A stretch of DNA of 5,399 nt. It comes from CAYNNP01 sp964398215 (GTDB lineage Bacteria > Planctomycetota > Planctomycetia > Pirellulales > Pirellulaceae). The notes beneath the pieces are model-generated. The model was given only the letters and a program-made list of their open reading frames with translations. It was not told where the DNA came from and searched no databases. This document shows positions 1-5,399 of the stretch, in pieces. The number at the start of each line of letters is the position of its first letter. Position 1 is the first letter of the stretch. The stretch spans positions 1 to 5,399 of the forward strand of contig CAYNNP010000347.1 of the NCBI GenBank assembly GCA_964398215.1. The letters run 5' to 3'. A program made the translations under genes and the position numbers.

Positions 1-1
1 T

Positions 2-466
2 GAGCGTCGAGAGTTGGCCGCAAAGTTCCCGGCAACGCGGATCGCAGACACTCCCAATCCAGACGAGTGGTCACAACGACTGTTGGCCGAAGCGAAACAG
101 CGGTTGGCCGAACCCGAGACAATTCGGTCTGGCGTCGCGATGCTTAGCGCGGTGTCCGAGCGATGGCCGGAAACAAAAGCAGCCGCCGACGCGAAAGAGA
201 TCCATGCGAAGTACGATGCCAGTAATGAAGGTGATTGGAAGACCAAGCAACGAGAACTCGTTGAAGAACGTCTGCTTGCCGACACAAAGAGCGAGGAGGC
301 ATTGGCAACCGAAACGCTACCTTTCCCATCGCTTGAGTACATGCGATCGAGTTCGCTGTTCAATGCGATCGAAGGTTGGAAAGTAATCGGAATCTTAACA
401 AAGGATTCCGATCTCCGCGAAACAGCAAAGAAGAAGGTTCAGGAGTTAACCGCACTGGCCAAGTAG
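2..466 (+). CDS. Hypothetical protein, C-terminal part (5' end outside window), TPR-like helical
   Basis: The frame is open from base 2 with no stop before it, so this is the last 154 residues of a longer protein that ends at TAG 464-466. A TTG at 14-16 could be read as a start, but there is no ribosome site in view and the frame continues upstream, so I treat it as internal. The sequence is highly charged, rich in Ala, Glu and Lys, and predicted helical. Two phrases, ELAAKFPATRIAD near the start and VSERWPETKAAADAKEI in the middle, resemble the turn-and-helix pattern of TPR or YfiO-like repeats, in which an aromatic-Pro pair is followed by an Ala-rich helix. No catalytic motif or membrane segment is visible in this part. 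It is separated from the next gene by about 600 nt and is probably not in the same operon. I do not recognise the family; the TPR-like label is an inference from pattern alone. Confidence 0.75.
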   Translation, partial: ERRELAAKFPATRIADTPNPDEWSQRLLAEAKQRLAEPETIRSGVAMLSAVSERWPETKAAADAKEIHAKYDASNEGDWKTKQRELVEERLLADTKSEEALATETLPFPSLEYMRSSSLFNAIEGWKVIGILTKDSDLRETAKKKVQELTALAK

Positions 467-574
467 CCCGAAAGATTGGCTGACATTGGCAAACAGAAAC
501 AAAAGCCGTACGGCCTGCCGTGGTTATCAGGGTAAATCAGTTTTTGAATCTGGTCATTTTGGTAACGCGACGCG

Positions 575-617
575 TGAGTCTTGAGGTTGCATCTTCGCCG
601 CAACGTATCAAGACTCA
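575..617. repeat. Inverted repeat / hairpin with 10-bp and 5-bp stems
   Basis: TGAGTCTTGA at 575-584 is the exact reverse complement of TCAAGACTCA at 608-617. Inside it, GTTGC (586-590) pairs exactly with GCAAC (600-604), leaving a 9-nt loop and a small asymmetric bulge (1 nt against 3 nt). It starts 108 nt after the upstream stop codon. The bases after it (TTTGTTC) are only weakly T-rich, so it is at best a poor terminator. It may belong to the same repeat block as the larger palindrome 46 nt downstream. Confidence 0.6.
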
Positions 618-662
618 TTTGTTCGACCTGGATGAAGCGAAGAGAAAACCAGCTGCGAAGCA

Positions 663-719
663 GCGACATGCTGTAGCCTTGGGCGTTAGCCGCTCGGGTC
701 CAAGGCTACAGCATGTCGC
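663..719. repeat. Perfect 20-bp palindrome (REP-like or MITE-like element)
   Basis: The left arm 663-682 (GCGACATGCT... to ...GCCTTGG) is the exact reverse complement of the right arm 700-719 (CCAAGGC... to ...TGTCGC), with 20 of 20 pairs. One more wobble (683 with 699) and one C-G pair (684 with 698) extend the stem to 22, around a 13-nt loop that contains TTAGCCGC. There is no T run on either side, which argues against a simple terminator. From memory, the phrases CATGCTGTAGCCTTGG and GGCGTTAGCCGC recur in intergenic DNA of Rhodopirellula-type genomes; I could not check this here. A dispersed REP-like or non-autonomous mobile element is the most likely reading. Confidence 0.75.
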
Positions 720-894
720 CATTCCGTGGCTGGCGTATTGCGGGGCAACCTCAGTTTCTGAATGGTCTGGATGAGCAAGAACGAAGTCGTAGAGCCGAAA
801 TTGTAAAACGTCGCCTTGGTTCGCAGAACGAACAGACTCGGTAAAACCAGAGGACCTGCTCAGCAACAGACAGCAATACTATGCGTGATGAAAA

Positions 895-942
895 GCGGTG
901 CACGGATAGCTTTGTATGCTACATAAACAATCTGTGTACCGC
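895..942. repeat. Imperfect inverted repeat, 9-bp arms
   Basis: GCGGTGCAC (895-903) pairs with GTGTACCGC (934-942) at eight Watson-Crick positions and one G-T position, across a 30-nt centre. The centre contains TGTA-TGC-TACA (913-923), a small dyad built from the same TGTA and TACA words as the operator closer to the repressor gene. It lies about 130 nt before the repressor start. It could be a distal protein-binding site, an RNA structure or chance. Confidence 0.35.
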
Positions 943-1006
943 GCTGACCGCACCTTGCCTGCTTCATTCAATTTCCTGATTTTCAAAATTGAATCGATAT
1001 GTCGGC

Positions 1007-1033
1007 TGGACATCAACTACGGATGTAGGTAAT
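1007..1033 (+). promoter_or_regulatory. Possible promoter of the repressor-protease operon
   Basis: TGGACA at 1007-1012 matches the sigma-70 -35 consensus at five of six positions. GGTAAT at 1028-1033 matches the -10 consensus at four of six, with a short 15-nt spacer. If real, transcription would start near 1040, giving a leader of about 30 nt, and the operator dyad would cover the -10 box. Planctomycete promoters are poorly defined and the spacing is not ideal, so this is tentative. Confidence 0.25.
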
Positions 1034-1052
1034 TGTACTTACAAGCGTAGTT
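1015..1052. promoter_or_regulatory. BlaI/MecI/CopY-type operator dyad (predicted autoregulatory site)
   Basis: A 38-bp dyad centred between 1033 and 1034 has 14 of 19 complementary positions. The outer arms AACTACG (1015-1021) and CGTAGTT (1046-1052) match perfectly, and TGTA (1024-1027) mirrors TACA (1040-1043). Each half holds one near copy of the TACANNTGTA box known for this repressor family: TACGGATGTA at 1018-1027 and TACAAGCGTA at 1040-1049, each with one mismatch. Their centres are 22 bp apart, about two helical turns, so two repressor dimers could bind on one face of the DNA. The dyad ends 17 nt before the repressor ATG, which fits autorepression of the operon. The family box is established knowledge; binding here is inferred. 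Confidence 0.7.
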
Positions 1053-1058
1053 AAACAC

Positions 1059-1062
1059 GAGG
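1059..1062 (+). promoter_or_regulatory. Ribosome binding site of the repressor gene
   Basis: GAGG lies 7 nt before the ATG at 1070. This is the normal distance for a Shine-Dalgarno site and supports that start codon. Confidence 0.6.
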
Positions 1063-1069
1063 TAGATCA

Positions 1070-1459
1070 ATGGCGAAACCTGAACGTGCTCCACTGTCGG
1101 AAACGCAGTGGGAGATCATGCAAGCAGTCTGGCAGCTTGGCGAAGGAAGTGTCTCGGACGTTTGGAAACAAATGTGCGAGTCGCGCGAAGTTGCTCGCAA
1201 TACGGTCCTGACGCAAATGGATCGCTTGTACAAAAAGCGATGGCTGAAACGCCGAGAAGACGGCAACCGCCATCTTTATTCTGCAACCAGCAAGAAAGAA
1301 GTAACACGCCGCGAACACGTCAAACGTTGGGTCGAAACTGCGTTTGCTGGTGCGGCGGACCAGTTGGTCCTTTCACTTCTTGAGAGCCAAAAGTTGACTG
1401 CCGAAGAGCGGCAACGTATCCGCGAGATGATCGATTCAGCAAAAGGGGGCAAGAAATGA
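1070..1459 (+). CDS. BlaI/MecI/CopY-family transcriptional repressor
   Basis: A 129-residue protein of the usual length for the penicillinase-repressor family (Pfam Penicillinase_R). The N-terminal winged helix runs from LSETQWEIMQAVW (residues 9-21), typical of the first helix, through the recognition-helix region RNTVLTQMDRLYKKRWLKR (43-61), to the beta wing EDGNRHLYS (63-71). The C-terminal part (about 74-125) is helical and should form the dimer interface. The protein is cytoplasmic and is expected to bind as a dimer to the dyad just upstream, shutting off its own operon. In the staphylococcal relatives the repressor is cut at an Asn-Phe bond in the dimerisation region when the partner receptor is activated. 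By my alignment from memory, the matching residues here are Ser102-Leu103, so the cut site, if any, differs. The start is supported by GAGG 7 nt upstream. The stop overlaps the start of the M56 gene (ATGA), which fits tight co-expression of repressor and protease. The target is probably not a beta-lactamase, since none is present here. Confidence 0.93.
   Translation: MAKPERAPLSETQWEIMQAVWQLGEGSVSDVWKQMCESREVARNTVLTQMDRLYKKRWLKRREDGNRHLYSATSKKEVTRREHVKRWVETAFAGAADQLVLSLLESQKLTAEERQRIREMIDSAKGGKK
1444..1459 (+). promoter_or_regulatory. Ribosome site and ATGA start/stop overlap
   Basis: AGGGGG at 1444-1449 sits 6 nt before ATG 1456-1458. The TGA at 1457-1459 ends the repressor, so the two genes overlap by four bases. 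This arrangement suggests translational coupling and fixes the start of the protease gene. Confidence 0.75.
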
Positions 1460-4400
1460 TCGCTGATATTTCACAGGGTGCCATTCTGACTTGCGTGATT
1501 GGCGTTTCGATTATCGCCACCGCGGTTGTCGCAATCACCCGACTTGCTCGTAACCGAACGAGCGCCATGGATATGTTGTTACGGACATCTATCCTGACGT
1601 TACTGCTTTTGCCACTCGTGCAATTCATCTGCGATAGAACTCAGCTTGGTTGGCATGTTCCAGTACTCGCTAGCTCAGATCCAAAAGCAACGGTTGAACC
1701 AAACAAACTTTTACCGCACCCTGCCGAAGCGCCCGTTGAATTGCTGATCGAACCACCACCCTCTGAACCGCTCGCGCCGGTCGTCTATTACCAAACCGAA
1801 GCGCAGGAGAAAGACACCGCTTCAGCAGCTGACGAAGCTTTCGATTCAACGGACCACCCAGCGAACGAATCATCATCTGTGCAAGCGGTACCGATCGGTG
1901 ATACGGTCGAAACGAAACGCACAAACGAGCCCATAAATTGGGCTGGAATGGTGGCACTATTGTGGGTTTTGGGTGTCATGGTGCTTGTGCTGCGAGGCGT
2001 CCCAGCGCGAGTTATCCTGTTACGGATTTGTCGTAGGGCAAGGAGACTGGACGAAGACCAATCGGATCGAATCCGTGGGCTTGGGATCGATTCGCTTCGG
2101 CTGGACCAACTGCGTGTTACGAATTCGATTCATGGGCCCGCCGTCGCCGGTGTATGCCGTCCATTGATTCTTTTGCCTGCGAATTTGTTTGATCTGGATG
2201 ATGCAACTTTAAAGTCCGCTATCCTTCACGAACAAGCTCATATCCAACGACGCGATCCGCTGATGTTGTGGGCAGCCGGGCTACTGAAAACTCTTTGGTG
2301 GTTTCATCCTTCGGTTTGGCTTCTTTGCTCAAGCTTTCGTCGCACCATTGAAACCATGTGCGACAATCATGCGATCGAATCCGCAGGTTCAATCAGCTAC
2401 GCAGAAACACTTTTGCGTTTATCCGAGCGGTACAAATCGAATCACTCACACGCTCTTTCGCTTTCAATGCTGGGCAAGCAAACGCGGCTGGAACGTCGAA
2501 TCGCGAGTCTTTTGAATTCGGATCGTGACGGGCGTATCCGAGCAGACTGGAAAACCAAGCTAGCCATCGCAGTTCCAATCGCATTACTCGGATTCGCTTC
2601 GGCGAGCCAGCTATGGGGACAGCCACCAGAAAAACCGCAAGATGTTGAAACCGAAACGCAAGAAACCGCCGCAAAAGAAACGACATCGGATAAGGTTGGA
2701 AAAACTCCTGTTGTCGCTGCGTTAAACGTTGCACCATGGATGATTCACGGCACCGTGATTGACCAGGAATCGGGCAATCCAGTTGCGGGAGCACATGTGT
2801 TTGCAAGGATAGGATGGAAGGGCGATCCCGATGCGCAAACGATTTCAGATGCGGACGGTAAGTTCTTTATTCAAAATGTCAAACATAAACGGCACATCGT
2901 GTGGGCCACAACCGACACGATGACGTCTGGGACGCGTTACAGCAGTGAAGATGCATCCTTTGACGACGCGGGAACATTGAAAGAATCTATCTCGTTGAAA
3001 CTCCATCCAGGAACCAAAGTCCGTGTGCGGGTTGTTGACGCAAAGAGCGGAGAGCCAATCGCTGGTGCCAAGGTTTACGGAGCCTGGATGCAGTCGCACT
3101 TGACGGACGCTGATGGCTACGCATTTACAAACCCTTTGTCTGGCAAATCGAATTCACACACTTGGACCATTCGAGCTCGAGCCGCGCGATACGGCGAAGC
3201 AGTTCAGGACATCGACATTCGAGCAGCCAAGCATGATGAACTTGTCACACTGAAAATGCTTCCTGGCATCACAATCGAAGGCAAAATCACTGACGCCCTG
3301 AATGACAAACCGATCGACGGCGCGAGCGTGATGGTCAATATCCCTGGTCGGCATTCTTTTTGGTTGGACACTAAGTCCAAGGACGGAAGCTATCGTATAA
3401 CCGACGTTCCCTACACGCCCGGTGTGACACTTTCCGCACAATGTGATTCAGGGTACGAACTTTTTCGCAAGCCGCTGGAGTTTAAACCGAAGGCCCATCT
3501 GCACAGACAAGACGTTCAAATGCAACGCATCGCCAAGGGTGGTAGCTGGATTGCAAATGTCTTTTCAGATGACGGTCCCATCGAGGGAGCGACGGTCGAG
3601 CTAAAGTCACGGAAAGACGAAACCATGATCACGAAAAAGACGAATGAAAAAGGCGATGTGTTCTTTGGAGATCTGTACCTGGATGACGAAGGCTATGACG
3701 CTTGGGTTCGCGCCAACGGTTTCGCCGACCAGCGTGAACTGTATATCGCTCCTTGGGATGGCCAAGGACCCCAAAAGACTCACATGTTTCGACTGAACAA
3801 CGGTCATACACTTCGGGTTCGCGTCGCTGACGAAAACAACCAACCGATCAACAGAGTCCATGTGCGAGTCGGGCGTACGGGTTTTTCTGTACGCACAGAC
3901 GCAAACGGCCTCGTCCGCTTTGACGGCTTGGAAGAAATGGACACGGTTAGTTTTACCGCGGATGGTTACTCCGATGTTCTCCGTCAGCGACTTGCAATGG
4001 ACACCCAGCAACCAGTCGATGTTGTCATGAAACCAGCGGGTTTCATCAAGTTAAAAGTTGTCGAATCCGATGGCCAACCGATTTCGCGCTACGTTGTCAA
4101 AGGCTGGTTCACCCAGGACAGCCGCAATGACGATGCGCCAGGAAGTATCTCCAGTCGGTTTTCACAGGTCGGCGTTCCGATCATCGATGAAGATGGCGAG
4201 GGACTGATTCCTGATTGGAGTTTGAATCAGGCGGCGATGCTGTTTGTCACTGCAGATGGCTATCGTCGTGGTGTAGTATCTCGCGCGGTTGCCAAAGCGA
4301 AATCGGAAGCTACTGCGGTCAAAATTGTCTTGCAAAAAATCGACCCCGCGAAAACCAAACGTGTCGCCGGACGATTGCTTCGTCCCGACGGAACGCCTGC

Positions 4401-5004
4401 GGCAGGGGCACGGATTGCAGTGATCGTTGGCCGGCCCAACATGTCACCAAAATTTAGCTGGCAGGGCTGGAATCGCCAAACTCATTTACAGGCTGCAATC
4501 GAACGAGTCGAACACGGAATCGTCGACGCCGATGGCAAATTCCAGTTCAACAACATCCCTCCAGGCGGTTCGATCTGGCTGGCTTACGATGGCAATGTAC
4601 CGCGTCAAATCATTCGAGACCTAGAAACCAAAACTGCCAAGGAGTTGGCGAACCTATCGTTGAAGACATCGGTCGCAGCACAAATCCAATTGGTACGTAG
4701 CCCAGAGTTTGAAGGCCAACGTTTTCACTACACGATCGAGGATGGCGAAGGAACCAAAGTGAAAAGTGAGAGCCGAATCCTGCCCAATCGGTCTTTGATC
4801 GCCAAGAACCTGCCACCGGGAACCTACGACATTACGATTAGCGTTAACGGGCAAAGCCACGACTATGTCATTAGCGTCGCTCAAGGTGAACACGCAAAGA
4901 TCCACTTTCCGCCGGAGCGGTTTTTGAAGCAATTGGTCGAGCAAGAAAAACCATTCATTCAAATTCGCCCCGTTGAAATCGTCAAACAAATCTTGAGTCG
5001 GTAA
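1456..5004 (+). CDS. M56-family (BlaR1/MecR1-type) membrane zinc protease-receptor with large Ig-like repeat ectodomain
   Basis: A 1182-residue receptor-protease, about twice the size of BlaR1 or MecR1 (near 590). Likely membrane helices are at about 8-28, 40-58, 162-181 and 369-388, matching the four-helix BlaR1 plan. The 59-161 loop is Pro- and acid-rich. The loop 182-368 is basic at its start (RICRRARR) and holds the M56 protease: HEQAHIQRRDP with His258, Glu259 and His262, then WFHPSVW (282-288), and the likely third zinc ligand Glu299 in ETMCDN. His262 to Glu299 is 37 residues, the same spacing I recall for staphylococcal BlaR1 (205 to 242). After helix four, a Gln/Glu/Thr-rich linker (about 391-425) leads to seven or eight beta-sandwich-like repeats to about 1153, then a short tail. 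No SxxK penicillin-binding domain is seen. Expected role: sense an outside signal and trigger inactivation of the repressor encoded just before it. The protease call is strong; ligand and substrate are inferred or unknown. Confidence 0.92.
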   Translation: MIADISQGAILTCVIGVSIIATAVVAITRLARNRTSAMDMLLRTSILTLLLLPLVQFICDRTQLGWHVPVLASSDPKATVEPNKLLPHPAEAPVELLIEPPPSEPLAPVVYYQTEAQEKDTASAADEAFDSTDHPANESSSVQAVPIGDTVETKRTNEPINWAGMVALLWVLGVMVLVLRGVPARVILLRICRRARRLDEDQSDRIRGLGIDSLRLDQLRVTNSIHGPAVAGVCRPLILLPANLFDLDDATLKSAILHEQAHIQRRDPLMLWAAGLLKTLWWFHPSVWLLCSSFRRTIETMCDNHAIESAGSISYAETLLRLSERYKSNHSHALSLSMLGKQTRLERRIASLLNSDRDGRIRADWKTKLAIAVPIALLGFASASQLWGQPPEKPQDVETETQETAAKETTSDKVGKTPVVAALNVAPWMIHGTVIDQESGNPVAGAHVFARIGWKGDPDAQTISDADGKFFIQNVKHKRHIVWATTDTMTSGTRYSSEDASFDDAGTLKESISLKLHPGTKVRVRVVDAKSGEPIAGAKVYGAWMQSHLTDADGYAFTNPLSGKSNSHTWTIRARAARYGEAVQDIDIRAAKHDELVTLKMLPGITIEGKITDALNDKPIDGASVMVNIPGRHSFWLDTKSKDGSYRITDVPYTPGVTLSAQCDSGYELFRKPLEFKPKAHLHRQDVQMQRIAKGGSWIANVFSDDGPIEGATVELKSRKDETMITKKTNEKGDVFFGDLYLDDEGYDAWVRANGFADQRELYIAPWDGQGPQKTHMFRLNNGHTLRVRVADENNQPINRVHVRVGRTGFSVRTDANGLVRFDGLEEMDTVSFTADGYSDVLRQRLAMDTQQPVDVVMKPAGFIKLKVVESDGQPISRYVVKGWFTQDSRNDDAPGSISSRFSQVGVPIIDEDGEGLIPDWSLNQAAMLFVTADGYRRGVVSRAVAKAKSEATAVKIVLQKIDPAKTKRVAGRLLRPDGTPAAGARIAVIVGRPNMSPKFSWQGWNRQTHLQAAIERVEHGIVDADGKFQFNNIPPGGSIWLAYDGNVPRQIIRDLETKTAKELANLSLKTSVAAQIQLVRSPEFEGQRFHYTIEDGEGTKVKSESRILPNRSLIAKNLPPGTYDITISVNGQSHDYVISVAQGEHAKIHFPPERFLKQLVEQEKPFIQIRPVEIVKQILSR
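2731..4914 (+). other. Tandem carboxypeptidase-regulatory-like (Ig-like) repeat array inside the M56 protein
   Basis: Protein-level repeats with approximate residue bounds 426-515, 519-603, 604-694, 696-782, 783-861, 862-963, 966-1072 and a divergent eighth at 1073-1153. The typical unit starts with a short beta strand of the form (V/I)xGxVxD, then GxPIxGAxV, and later a turn of the type (T/S)DxxGxF. The turn is visible as SDADGKF (464-470), TDADGY (550-555), KDGSY (642-646), NEKGDVF (730-736), TDANGLVRF (814-822), DEDGEG (911-916) and VDADGKF (1023-1029). The pattern fits CarboxypepD_reg or Cna-B type beta sandwiches, which usually act as spacers or binding modules on cell-surface proteins. 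Repeats diverge strongly, so this is an old array, not a recent expansion. Domain borders are by eye. Confidence 0.75.
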
Positions 5005-5063
5005 AACGACGTTGAATCAGTCAATCGAAAACGCAATCAAACCTCGCTATACATCGCGTATTT

Positions 5064-5070
5064 GAAGGAA
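5064..5070 (+). promoter_or_regulatory. Ribosome binding site of the downstream secreted-protein gene
   Basis: GAAGGAA ends 7 nt before ATG 5078. It is a good Shine-Dalgarno match and decides this start. The 73-nt gap after the M56 stop has no hairpin-plus-T-run terminator, so read-through from the upstream operon is plausible. Confidence 0.65.
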
Positions 5071-5077
5071 CATAGAT

Positions 5078-5399
5078 ATGAGTCGTACCATTGTTGCTTT
5101 ACTGTTTTTCGTTTCCGTTGCCAGTAACGCGTGGTCAGCAGAACCACGGTCGCTTGCAAGTGTGCCGTCGGACGCGGCATTCTTCTTTGGGATTCACAAC
5201 CAAAGTGATTTCGTTCAGCGCGTTTCCAACAGTGAATTCGCTCGGCTATTTTCAGAGATGGTGGGAGGCGAAATGGCAGAAGCGATTCCATCTATTCAAG
5301 AAATCGCTCCCATGATGCCCATCATGATTGAGTTTGGAGATGAAGCCGATGGCATCGATGCCGGGGACCAAAAACCATCGGACGCCGAACTGGTCATTA
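5078..5399 (+). CDS. Secreted protein of unknown function, N-terminal part (runs off window end)
   Basis: The first 107 residues are visible and the frame is open to the last base. The N-terminus is a clear export signal: a short basic start (MSR), a hydrophobic core (IVALLFFVSVA, 5-15) and a likely cleavage between about residues 18 and 21 (SNAWSA). No lipobox cysteine is seen. The mature part begins EPRSLASVPSDAAFFFGIHN, followed by SDFVQRVSNSEFARLF. This order, a 'level at which a protein shows itself' strand after Pro-x-Asp-Ala and then a helix ending in phenylalanine-leucine-type residues, recalls planctomycete secreted proteins related to DUF3352, but this is only a resemblance. An acidic stretch (EFGDEADGIDAGD) follows a Met- and Ile-rich segment. 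The gene follows the M56 gene by 73 nt on the same strand and may be co-transcribed, which would make it a regulated product or partner of the receptor. The function is unknown. Confidence 0.8.
   Translation, partial: MSRTIVALLFFVSVASNAWSAEPRSLASVPSDAAFFFGIHNQSDFVQRVSNSEFARLFSEMVGGEMAEAIPSIQEIAPMMPIMIEFGDEADGIDAGDQKPSDAELVI

Larger units (their letters stand above)
467..1069. other. Long intergenic region without a convincing gene
   Basis: About 600 nt between the upstream gene and the repressor. Reading frames here are short, lack good ribosome sites and run through inverted repeats on both strands, so none is called. The region holds three inverted repeats (575-617, 663-719, 895-942), a small hairpin GCTGC-GAA-GCAGC at 652-664 directly before the largest palindrome, a small hairpin GTTCG-CAGAA-CGAAC at 819-833, and the operator dyad next to the repressor start. 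No classical terminator (GC stem followed by a T run) is evident after the upstream gene. Confidence 0.7.

Noticed and set aside
458..480. GCCAA and TTGGC flanking the stop codon of the upstream gene as a possible terminator.
   Set aside because: The stem is only 5 bp with a 13-nt loop and no T run follows.
505..521. GCCGTACGGC palindrome and the overlapping ACGG-CCTG-CCGT hairpin.
   Set aside because: The stems are 4-5 bp at most. The T run at 541-545 is about 20 nt away, too far for a standard intrinsic terminator.
615..866. An 83-codon open frame on the minus strand, with a similar 84-codon frame on the plus strand at 520-774.
   Set aside because: Both run straight through the inverted repeats, so much of their sequence is set by the palindrome. 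Neither has a convincing ribosome site or a recognisable domain. Spurious proteins of this kind are commonly predicted over intergenic repeats.
467..1069. CRISPR array, tRNA or rRNA gene in the long spacer.
   Set aside because: No regularly spaced direct repeats, no cloverleaf-like arrangement and no rRNA-like segment were seen.
3607..4011. A 134-codon open frame on the minus strand inside the M56 gene, with several similar shorter ones.
   Set aside because: They are antisense to a clearly coding region with recognisable protein repeats, and show no domain or ribosome site of their own.
5046..5060. TACATCGCGTA (5050-5060) before the secreted-protein gene, resembling the operator half TACATCCGTA with one extra base.
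   Set aside because: The extra base breaks the 10-bp box spacing and there is no second half-site or dyad, so I do not call an operator here.

Overview
The window looks like a chromosomal stretch from a planctomycete of the Rhodopirellula/Pirellulaceae type. The reasons are moderate GC content, a BlaI-type repressor paired with a very long M56 membrane protease whose outer part is a string of carboxypeptidase-regulatory-like (Ig-like) repeats, and an intergenic palindrome whose core matches, from memory, a repeat seen in Rhodopirellula genomes. The assignment is an inference from content; no marker gene is present.

Layout. Bases 2-466 are the 3' end of an unrecognised, TPR-like helical protein that begins upstream of the window. 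Bases 467-1069 (about 600 nt) hold no convincing gene. They do contain three inverted repeats: 575-617, a perfect 20+20 bp palindrome at 663-719, and a weaker one at 895-942. Just before the next gene is a 38-bp dyad (1015-1052) made of two near-matches to the TACANNTGTA box of the BlaI/MecI/CopY family. From 1070 a regulatory operon begins: a BlaI/MecI-family winged-helix repressor (1070-1459), then, overlapping it by ATGA, a 1182-residue M56 (BlaR1/MecR1-type) zinc protease-receptor (1456-5004). After 73 nt with no terminator comes the start of a secreted protein (5078 to the window end, incomplete).

How the genes probably work together. In the staphylococcal BlaR1-BlaI and MecR1-MecI systems, an outside signal activates the membrane metalloprotease, the repressor is inactivated by proteolysis, and the operon is derepressed. 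The same parts are here: dyad operator, repressor, and four-helix receptor with HExxH plus a downstream glutamate. The beta-lactam-binding sensor domain is missing. In its place are about 790 predicted extracytoplasmic residues arranged as seven or eight beta-sandwich-like repeats. The signal is therefore unlikely to be a beta-lactam sensed by the classical acylation chemistry. The secreted downstream protein is the best candidate in the window for a partner or regulated product, but that is inference from position only.
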